Below are positions 7,778-13,356 of a stretch of DNA of 32,509 nt, in pieces. Below the pieces are notes generated by a model. It was not told where the DNA came from. It saw only the letters and a program-made list of their open reading frames with translations, and searched no databases. A program made the translations under genes and the position numbers. Positions within the stretch are counted from its first letter, which is position 1. Each line of letters opens with the position of its first letter. This stretch comes from a virus: IMG/VR virus record IMGVR_UViG_3300038441_001254, positions 1 to 32,509 of that record; one strand, given 5' to 3'.

Positions 7778-8352
7778 TCGCAGGGAGCCCAAGAGCTGGA
7801 GTAGCCTTTGCCAGGCGTCCATGTGATTGTCTGACACTGGTCCGGGTCCGGCTCTGGGTTGAAGCACCCACAATCGCGCATAGAGCACAGCCGGTTGAGC
7901 GTCTTCTCGCCGATGAACCACTCCATGGGGGTCACGTTCTCAACCATGACCTCTTTGGTGTCATGTAGCAGGCCCAATCGGTGACCCATTTCGTGCACCG
8001 CCACCCGCTCCTCCATGCGCTCATCATGATGTTCCATGACTACCCACAGCGGGTTCTCCAAGTCCGGTCCGGTCACGCCAGCCAGGCTGTTTTCCAACGG
8101 CTCCTCCGTGTAGTACCAGACCGTGCCAGAGCCAGACGTCACCTGCACGTCCAAGCAGCTTGCGGCGCGCCATCGTTCGGCCGCCTTGCCGACTGGGCCC
8201 ACCAGGCCCTCGTCAGCCAATTGGTTGCCAAACTCCGCTGTGGTCACGGCGCTCGGCATGGTTTCAAACACGGGCGCTGGATCAGCTTCGCCGGATGCGG
8301 AACAGGCGAACATCAATCCTGCGAGGGCGAATCCGTAGTAGACTTGGCTCAT
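7774..8352 (-). CDS. metzincin-type zinc metalloprotease lipoprotein
   Basis: The only minus-strand gene, 192 residues from ATG at 8352. Residues 1-17 (YYGFALAGLMFAC) form a signal peptide with a lipobox-like end at Cys17, so the mature protein is probably a lipid-anchored envelope or secreted protein. The zinc motif HEMGHRLGLLHD (120-131) matches the metzincin pattern HExxHxxGxxH: His120, His124 and His130 would bind zinc and Glu121 act as base. Met136 or Met143 could be the Met-turn. The C-terminus is Cys-rich (six Cys after residue 155). It is short for a metzincin. Its stop codon overlaps the convergent fibre stop by 4 nt. A possible upstream frame would need TTG at 8391 and lose the signal peptide. 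Position and orientation suggest a cargo (moron) gene. Its substrate is unknown. Confidence 0.8.
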   Translation of the reverse strand: MSQVYYGFALAGLMFACSASGEADPAPVFETMPSAVTTAEFGNQLADEGLVGPVGKAAERWRAASCLDVQVTSGSGTVWYYTEEPLENSLAGVTGPDLENPLWVVMEHHDERMEERVAVHEMGHRLGLLHDTKEVMVENVTPMEWFIGEKTLNRLCSMRDCGCFNPEPDPDQCQTITWTPGKGYSSSWAPCD

Positions 8353-8409
8353 AACCGGGTGTGTACCATTGAAAGGCAACCCGCGCAACAAGATTCGTGA
8401 GGTCGTGAG

Positions 8410-8922
8410 ATGGCATTCATTCTGGAGGACGGAACCGGGGTCATCGGGGCCAACGCCTATATAAGCGCGGCCGCCATGCGCTCCTACTGGAGCGACGTGG
8501 GCGTGACCTTTACCCAGACGGACCCCGAGCTGGAGATCTCAATCGTCAAGGCCACCCGGTATGTTGAGACTCGGTATCAGGGTCGTTGGAAGGGTCAAAT
8601 GGAGTTCCCTGAGACACCTCAGGGTCTCAGTTGGCCACGCCTGTACGTGCTGAAGGTCGACGCGGCCACCTGCGAGGACTACTACGAAGGTGTACCACCT
8701 CCGTTGCAGACCGCCATCGCGGAGTACGCGCAACGCGCGCTGACCACGACGCTCCTGCCGGATCCCACCCAGGATCCTTTCGTCACCAAGGAGCGCACCA
8801 AGGCAGGCCCCATCGAGGAAGAGGTCCAGAGGCTGCCCGGATTCCAGGTGTTCACCCCGCTGCCCATGGCGGACATGGCGCTGCGTCCGCTCATCTTCAC
8901 CGGCTCCTACACCATTCGGTAA
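8410..8922 (+). CDS. head completion / connector adaptor (DnaT-like fold family)
   Basis: A 170-residue protein. The start (FILEDGTGVIGANAYISAAAMRSYW) and the following helix (LEISIVKATRYVETRYQGRWKG), then QGLSWPRL and PPPLQTAIAEYAQRAL, match the phage family labelled putative DnaT-like ssDNA-binding protein, whose members in this gene position act as head-tail adaptor proteins docking under the portal. It opens the neck cluster (adaptor, head closure, tail terminator, tail tube) right after the inserted minus-strand gene. The divergent gap of 57 bp to the metalloprotease start could hold promoters for both, but no convincing pair is visible. Confidence 0.65.
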   Translation: MAFILEDGTGVIGANAYISAAAMRSYWSDVGVTFTQTDPELEISIVKATRYVETRYQGRWKGQMEFPETPQGLSWPRLYVLKVDAATCEDYYEGVPPPLQTAIAEYAQRALTTTLLPDPTQDPFVTKERTKAGPIEEEVQRLPGFQVFTPLPMADMALRPLIFTGSYTIR

Positions 8923-8925
8923 GCC

Positions 8926-9315
8926 ATGGCAGACTTCGTCAAGCTGGCCGTAACAGCCAAGCGCCTGGTGGACGGCAACGGTCGCACCATCACACTGGTC
9001 GCTTTGGACTTCGACACGCCCGACCCTGCCCAGCCCTGGTTGGGCCCAGAGAACCCACGATCCACCCCAGCGCGGCAGTTGGAGTTGATCGCGTCGTTCT
9101 TGCCGTTGGCCAGTACGGTCCGCCTGGGCTTGTCCAAGCAGACCATCGACCTGGCAAAGAAGGCGGACGCCACCTGCCTCATCGGATCCACTGAGGATCT
9201 GTCGGTCTTCCAGGAGCTGGTGGACTCCAACGGGGAACGGTACAAGATCACTCACATTGAGGAGCTGAAGCCGGCTGACGTTCGGCTGCTCAGCTTTCTG
9301 GTGTTGAACCAATGA
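8926..9315 (+). CDS. head closure / neck protein
   Basis: A 129-residue protein starting 3 nt after the adaptor stop and overlapping the next gene by 4 nt. It is beta-rich with a short insertion containing Pro-rich TPDPAQPWLGPENPR. The C-terminal part (ERYKITHIEELKPADVRLLSFLVLNQ) has the 'Y-I-x-x-x-x-L-x-P-x-x-x-x-L' look of stopper proteins that close the portal channel. Its place between adaptor and tail terminator supports the head-closure role. No exact family name is claimed. Confidence 0.55.
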   Translation: MADFVKLAVTAKRLVDGNGRTITLVALDFDTPDPAQPWLGPENPRSTPARQLELIASFLPLASTVRLGLSKQTIDLAKKADATCLIGSTEDLSVFQELVDSNGERYKITHIEELKPADVRLLSFLVLNQ

Positions 9316-9746
9316 CAGTTGCAAACCCCATGGAGGCGTACGGCGACGTCTATCAGCTGATCGTCGACGCCTGGGCTGACGAAGGGCCCATCGAGTTCTG
9401 GGACAAGCCCATGAACCCGAACGACACCGTTCCGCCCACGGACGGGAGGCCTTGGCTGCGCATCAAGATGAAGCAGACGGATGGCTTCCAAGCTACACTC
9501 GCGAATGAGGTGGGCCAACGCCGGTTCAGGAAGACCGGGTTCGTCTTGATCCAATTATTCACACCTCTCGGCACTTCCTTGCGAGAACCATCAAGGTTGG
9601 GCATACTATTGAACAACGCGCTGGAGGGTGCCTCCACGCCTCATGACGTGCTGCTCCGCAATGTGCGGATGGAGCCTATAGGGTCGGACGGACACTGGTT
9701 CCAAACCCAGATCCAGGCCGACTTCGAATACGACTCAATTCGGTAA
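9312..9746 (+). CDS. tail terminator (DUF4128-like)
   Basis: A 144-residue protein whose ATG overlaps the previous stop (ATGA). The layout (an N-terminal helix that packs on the fold, then a strand PWLRIKMKQTDGFQATL, the segment RRFRKTGFVLIQLFTPLGTS, a helix RLGILLNNALEGAST, and final strands GHWFQTQIQADFEYDSIR) matches the tail terminator/DUF4128 family related to lambda gpU. These proteins cap the completed tail tube and join it to the neck. It is immediately followed by the tail tube gene, as expected. Confidence 0.7.
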   Translation: MTVANPMEAYGDVYQLIVDAWADEGPIEFWDKPMNPNDTVPPTDGRPWLRIKMKQTDGFQATLANEVGQRRFRKTGFVLIQLFTPLGTSLREPSRLGILLNNALEGASTPHDVLLRNVRMEPIGSDGHWFQTQIQADFEYDSIR

Positions 9747-9758
9747 GGAGGCCATCCC

Positions 9759-11273
9759 ATGGCTCTGGTAAAGAAGATCGACAGCAGCGTCACCGGCCTG
9801 CGAATCGCCGAGGAAAGCGCCGACATCGGCGTTCTTCCCGGTTCTCCGGTGTGGCTGGCACAGGAACCCAACAGCTACGGCGACTTTGGTGTGGAGATCT
9901 CCACGGTCGCGCGCAATCCAATCTCTGATGACCGTCAGGCCAAGAAGGGCATGGTGGTGGACCTGGAAGCCAGTGGTGGCTTCGTCAGCGACCTCACTCA
10001 CGTCAACATTCAGGAGCCCCTCCAGGGGTTCTTCTTCGCGGACCTGCGGCGCCAGACTGAGTTCGGTGGAGCTGGTGAGATCACCAGCGTTACGACCTCA
10101 TACAACGCGGCGAGCGGTCTTACCTTCGCCATCAACGACCTCATCTTCGCCAGCAACTTCACCAACTCGCCCAACAACGGCTTCAAGCTGGTGACGGCCG
10201 CGAGCGGCACGGCGGTCACGGCCGCGGGCCTGGTGGCGGAGACGCCTGGTGCCACCGCCAAGCTCGTCCTCGTCGGCAAGCAGTACGCAGCTGGCGTGGT
10301 CGACGTCGACGCCTCGGGCACGCTTCCGGCGCTCACCGCGGCGAGCGGTCTGCCCGTGCTGCCGGCAGGCACGTGGGTGTACGTGGGTGGGGACGCGACC
10401 ATCACGCACTTCGCCAACGCGGTGAACAACGGCTTCAAGCGCGTGCTCACTTCGACGGCTACTCGTATGGAGTTCGACAAGTCTCTCACCACCATGGTGA
10501 CGGAATCGTCGACCACCGAGACCATCCAGATCTTCCTCCCGCGCGCTCTCAAGAACGAGGTCGGCTCTCTCATCAAGCGCCGCACTTACCAGCTGGAGCA
10601 GACGCTCGGTGCACCGGACAACGCTCTACCCTCGCAGATCCAGTCTCAGTACCTGATCGGCTGCGTGGCCAACACCATCGCCATGACTATCGGCGTCGCG
10701 GACAAGGTCACCTGCGACCTGGGCTACATGGGCTTGAACGGCGAGACGAGGACCGGCGCGGTGGGTGTGAAGTCGGGCAGTCGCCCCAACCTGGTGGAGC
10801 AAGACGCCTTCAACACCTCCAGCGACTTCTCCCTGATGCGGGTGAGCCCGGTGCCCACCAGCGGTGCAACCGCCACGGCGCTGTTCGGGTTCATGACGGA
10901 CGTGAAGCTCAACGTCAACAACAACGCCGAAGCCTGCAAGGCCATCGGTACGTTGGGCGGCTTTGAGGTCACGGTCGGCAAGTTCCAGGTGGACGGTGAG
11001 CTGACCGCGTACTTCACGGACGTCGCGGCCATCGAAGCAGTGAAGGCGAACGCCAGCGTCACCCTCGACATGGCCATGGTGAAGGACAACCGCGGCATTG
11101 TCGTGGACGTTCCTCTCATCACCCTCGGCAACGCTCGTCTCCAGATCGAGCAGGACCAGCCCATCAAGATTCCGTGCAGCTTCAACGCAGCCAGCGGCGC
11201 GCAGGTCAACGCCGCGCTAGACCACACGTTGTGGATGGGCTTTTTTGACTACCTGCCCGACGCAGCGGAGTAA
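9759..11273 (+). CDS. major tail tube protein with inserted repeat domains
   Basis: A 504-residue protein preceded by AAGGAGG at good spacing, one of the best ribosome sites in the window, fitting a highly expressed tube subunit. The N-terminus (VKKIDSSVTGLRIAEESADIGVLP) and C-terminus (QIEQDQPIKIPCSFNAASG...DYLPDAAE) belong to the Phage_tube_2-like fold. Residues about 105-250 contain two related segments with NNGFKLVTAAS and NNGFKRVLTST (about 138 and 224), each preceded by a hydrophobic strand and F-x-N/A-x-x-N-N. They look like duplicated surface domains that would decorate the tube exterior. Simple tube proteins are about 150-250 residues, so this is a large, elaborated version. Confidence 0.75.
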   Translation: MALVKKIDSSVTGLRIAEESADIGVLPGSPVWLAQEPNSYGDFGVEISTVARNPISDDRQAKKGMVVDLEASGGFVSDLTHVNIQEPLQGFFFADLRRQTEFGGAGEITSVTTSYNAASGLTFAINDLIFASNFTNSPNNGFKLVTAASGTAVTAAGLVAETPGATAKLVLVGKQYAAGVVDVDASGTLPALTAASGLPVLPAGTWVYVGGDATITHFANAVNNGFKRVLTSTATRMEFDKSLTTMVTESSTTETIQIFLPRALKNEVGSLIKRRTYQLEQTLGAPDNALPSQIQSQYLIGCVANTIAMTIGVADKVTCDLGYMGLNGETRTGAVGVKSGSRPNLVEQDAFNTSSDFSLMRVSPVPTSGATATALFGFMTDVKLNVNNNAEACKAIGTLGGFEVTVGKFQVDGELTAYFTDVAAIEAVKANASVTLDMAMVKDNRGIVVDVPLITLGNARLQIEQDQPIKIPCSFNAASGAQVNAALDHTLWMGFFDYLPDAAE

Positions 11274-11278
11274 TTATC

Positions 11279-11785
11279 ATGATGAAAACGGTACTAGCCA
11301 AGCTCGACTTCACGTTGGCCCAGCCCCTCACCGGGCTGGCCAACGCGGGCTTGGTGCGGCTGCTTATCAAATGCCCAGCAGTGGCAGCCAACTTTCAGGG
11401 TGCATGGTTGAAGGTTGAGGGGACAGTATTCGGTGCAACCGGAGCTGGCTCTTGCTTGATCGAAGTGTTCGAGACTCCCACACTCGTTACTGATGGGGTG
11501 GCGGCCACACCTCAGAACAGGAGCCGTATCGACACTCCCCCGGTATGCCCCGTTCCAGTGTTTGTCAATTCTGACATCGCTGTTGGTGGCACTGCTCTTG
11601 ATCGAGGCTATGCAGCCGTGTCCCAAGAGTGGTGCAGTGAGCACTGGCTCATGAAGCCAGGGGTCAACTACTTCGTTCGACTCACCAATCAGAGTGGAGC
11701 AGCGTTGACGGATGGTGCCTTGAAACTAAACCTTGGCATCGTTCCCGTGAACATCACAGACTACTTGAGAATCTTTGGAGGCTGA
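11279..11785 (+). CDS. unknown tail-module protein 1
   Basis: A 168-residue beta-rich protein that begins 5 nt after the tube gene; ATG 11279 or 11282 could start it, and both lack a strong ribosome site. It has a jelly-roll-like pattern of strands (ANFQGAWLKVEGTVFG, SCLIEVFET, VNYFVRLTNQSG) and ends LRIFGG. It lies between the tail tube and the chaperones, a place where phages keep tube-decorating or receptor-binding accessory proteins. The DNA looks less GC-rich than the flanking genes, hinting at later acquisition. No family recognised. Confidence 0.55.
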   Translation: MMKTVLAKLDFTLAQPLTGLANAGLVRLLIKCPAVAANFQGAWLKVEGTVFGATGAGSCLIEVFETPTLVTDGVAATPQNRSRIDTPPVCPVPVFVNSDIAVGGTALDRGYAAVSQEWCSEHWLMKPGVNYFVRLTNQSGAALTDGALKLNLGIVPVNITDYLRIFGG

Positions 11786-11786
11786 A

Positions 11787-12179
11787 ATGTCCCTGACTAC
11801 ACCACAGACAGATTGGTTGGCTGACTTCGATGCCAACGTAGCTGCGTTCCGCACAGCGGTAGAGGCTTCTATGGAAGCTGACAACGACCCCACTTCACTC
11901 ACGCTCGAAGCGGCGCAAGATCTGCACGATGACCTGCGGTCGAAGTTTGCGCTGTTGGTACTGAACCTGGGGTATGGAACCTCAGCCCCCAGCTACAACG
12001 TGACACCGGGTTCTGCACCTGCCTGCGTGCTGCCATCTGGCTTCATGTGGTACCGCACAGGCTCGTACCCTTCCTTCAGCTATGGTGAGGTGGGTCGTAA
12101 GTATCCACCGAATCAAAGCAATGGCTCACCACGAGCCTATGGCTTGCCGGTCATCACCCGGTTCAACTCGACGTATTGA
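11787..12179 (+). CDS. unknown tail-module protein 2
   Basis: A 130-residue protein. I choose ATG 11787 (MSLTTPQTDWL) because TGGAGG lies just before it at normal spacing; the in-frame ATG at 11775 would place that site inside the gene. The N-terminal half is helical and acidic (DFDANVAAFRTAVEASMEADND). The C-terminal half is Tyr/Pro/Gly-rich (PSGFMWYRTGSYPSFSYGEVGR). It seems paired with the preceding gene, with the same position and similar base composition, and may be its partner. Function unknown. Confidence 0.55.
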   Translation: MSLTTPQTDWLADFDANVAAFRTAVEASMEADNDPTSLTLEAAQDLHDDLRSKFALLVLNLGYGTSAPSYNVTPGSAPACVLPSGFMWYRTGSYPSFSYGEVGRKYPPNQSNGSPRAYGLPVITRFNSTY

Positions 12180-12201
12180 AAAGCAACTGAGGAGCAAACA
12201 C

Positions 12202-12642
12202 ATGGCACGTAATCTAAGGGCACTGTTCGAGACCGACAAGAAGCTCGAGAAGCAAGGCGTCGAAGTCGACTATGACTTCGCCGTTATCACCGTGGCTCGC
12301 GCAGGCGGGTCCAACAGCACGTACAAGAAGGCGCTGAACGACGCCATCCAGCCGTACCGGCAGGCCCTCCAAGCTGGGCTCATCGACGAGGCGAGCCTGC
12401 TGGACAAGTTCATCCGGCTGTTCGCCGACCACATCGTCCTAGATTGGAGGACGCGGCGTGCGGACGGGACGCTGGTGCAGGGCCTGGCCGAGGGCGACAC
12501 CGAGGGCCCTCTGCTGGAGTTCACGAAGGACAACGTCTTCAAGTACCTGCGCGAGTTGCCGGAGCTGTATGAAGACCTGGAGAAGCAAGCCTCCGGCCGG
12601 AAGCTGTTTCTCAAGGACCTGGAGGCAGCGGCGGGAAACTGA
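12202..12642 (+). CDS. tail assembly chaperone, upstream part (lambda gpG-like)
   Basis: A 146-residue acidic/basic helical protein from ATG 12202, which has TGAGGAG before it. A longer open frame back to 12082 is rejected because it reads through the previous gene in another frame. The last codons are GCG GGA AAC TGA, placing the heptamer G-GGA-AAC at the very end of the gene, directly before the stop. Lying between tail tube and tape measure, this is the expected place and design of a gpG-like chaperone, which keeps the tape measure protein soluble before the tube polymerises around it. Confidence 0.75.
   Translation: MARNLRALFETDKKLEKQGVEVDYDFAVITVARAGGSNSTYKKALNDAIQPYRQALQAGLIDEASLLDKFIRLFADHIVLDWRTRRADGTLVQGLAEGDTEGPLLEFTKDNVFKYLRELPELYEDLEKQASGRKLFLKDLEAAAGN
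12633..12639 (+). promoter_or_regulatory. programmed -1 frameshift site GGGAAAC
   Basis: GGGAAAC fits the X-XXY-YYZ rule in the frame of the upstream chaperone (G GGA AAC) and is followed at once by its TGA stop. A -1 slip gives GGG AAA C.. and enters the open frame that runs to 12962, bypassing the stop. The lambda G/GT site GGGAAAG differs only in the last base. Confidence 0.85.
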
Positions 12643-12962
12643 TTGCGGTCCTTCGCTTCACTCTGGAGCAAGGACCAATCATCAAGAAGCTCCTGCCGAA
12701 CATCATCAGGGCGCGCCTCCCGATTCCCAAAGCGATTCAGGAGGCGCCCGTCCTGCAAGCGGGCCTGGACTTCTACATGCAGGCCTACATCGACCTCGCC
12801 ACCTGCCGGGGTGGTATGGGAGACGGGCCCGTACCTTGGACAGCTGCCATGCAGTGGTCCAAGCGAAACGGGCTCAACAGGGACCAGACGGACGACCTCT
12901 GGTTCATCATCAGTCGGATGGATGAGTTTTGGTTGGAGTGGCGCGAGAAGAAACGTGGCTGA
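12639..12962 (+). CDS. tail assembly chaperone, frameshift-only part (lambda gpT-like)
   Basis: An open frame of 107 codons (LIAVLRFTLEQGPIIKKLLP ... WLEWREKKRG) in the -1 frame relative to the upstream chaperone. It has no good start codon near its beginning; the first ATG is at 12777, mid-domain and without a ribosome site. Joined at GGGAAAC it gives a fusion of 253 residues, the counterpart of lambda gpGT. The sequence contains helices with D-L-W and E-F-W-L-E-W, typical of these T-type extensions that contact tube subunits. It overlaps the next gene's GTG by 8 nt. Confidence 0.75.
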   Translation: MIAVLRFTLEQGPIIKKLLPNIIRARLPIPKAIQEAPVLQAGLDFYMQAYIDLATCRGGMGDGPVPWTAAMQWSKRNGLNRDQTDDLWFIISRMDEFWLEWREKKRG

Positions 12963-13356
12963 TCTCAAGAGCTTCCGCCGACGTATCGCCAAGCACGCGA
13001 AGAACGTTGAGACCAACTCCAACAAGAACATCATCCGGATGGCGGTCTTGATTGATCAAGTGGTCACAGTTGGCACGCCCGTGGATACTGGCCACGCGCG
13101 TGCCAACTGGCAAGCCACGATCGGTGCTGAAACCACCGAGGTGCTGGATGAGGAAGACCCCAGCGGCGCCACCGCCATGGCCAATGCCAGAGCGGTCCTT
13201 GAAGGACGTCAAACTGAACAGACGATTCATATCACCAACAACGTCAAATATGTGCCACGATTGAATGAAGGCAGCAGCGCCCAAGCGCCTGCCGGGTTCG
13301 TCCAGACCGCCGTCAACACTGCCGTCAGCGCGTTCAAGAGGATGAAGCTGCTATGA
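12955..13356 (+). CDS. HK97 gp10-like tail completion protein
   Basis: A 133-residue protein. The GTG at 12955 gives VADLKSFRRRIAKHAK and overlaps the chaperone extension by 8 nt; a longer frame from 12643 would begin with low-complexity shadow sequence and is rejected. The motif VTVGTPVDTGHARANWQ (about residues 40-56) is the hallmark of HK97 gp10/minor tail proteins (PVDTGxLRxSW). Such proteins sit at the head-tail interface or tail end. Members are normally encoded next to the neck genes, so its place after the chaperones and before the tape measure is slightly unusual. Confidence 0.7.
   Translation: MADLKSFRRRIAKHAKNVETNSNKNIIRMAVLIDQVVTVGTPVDTGHARANWQATIGAETTEVLDEEDPSGATAMANARAVLEGRQTEQTIHITNNVKYVPRLNEGSSAQAPAGFVQTAVNTAVSAFKRMKLL

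Noticed and set aside
8353-8391. N-terminal extension of the metalloprotease from TTG
   Set aside because: It would add 13 residues before a good signal peptide and uses a rare start without a ribosome site; ATG 8352 gives a proper lipoprotein start.
12082-12201. 40-codon N-terminal extension of the tail chaperone
   Set aside because: It overlaps the preceding gene out of frame, and TGAGGAG precedes ATG 12202.
12643-12954. Long N-terminus for the HK97 gp10-like protein
   Set aside because: These 104 codons are Ser/Arg/Thr shadow of the chaperone extension in another frame; GTG 12955 gives a family-length protein.
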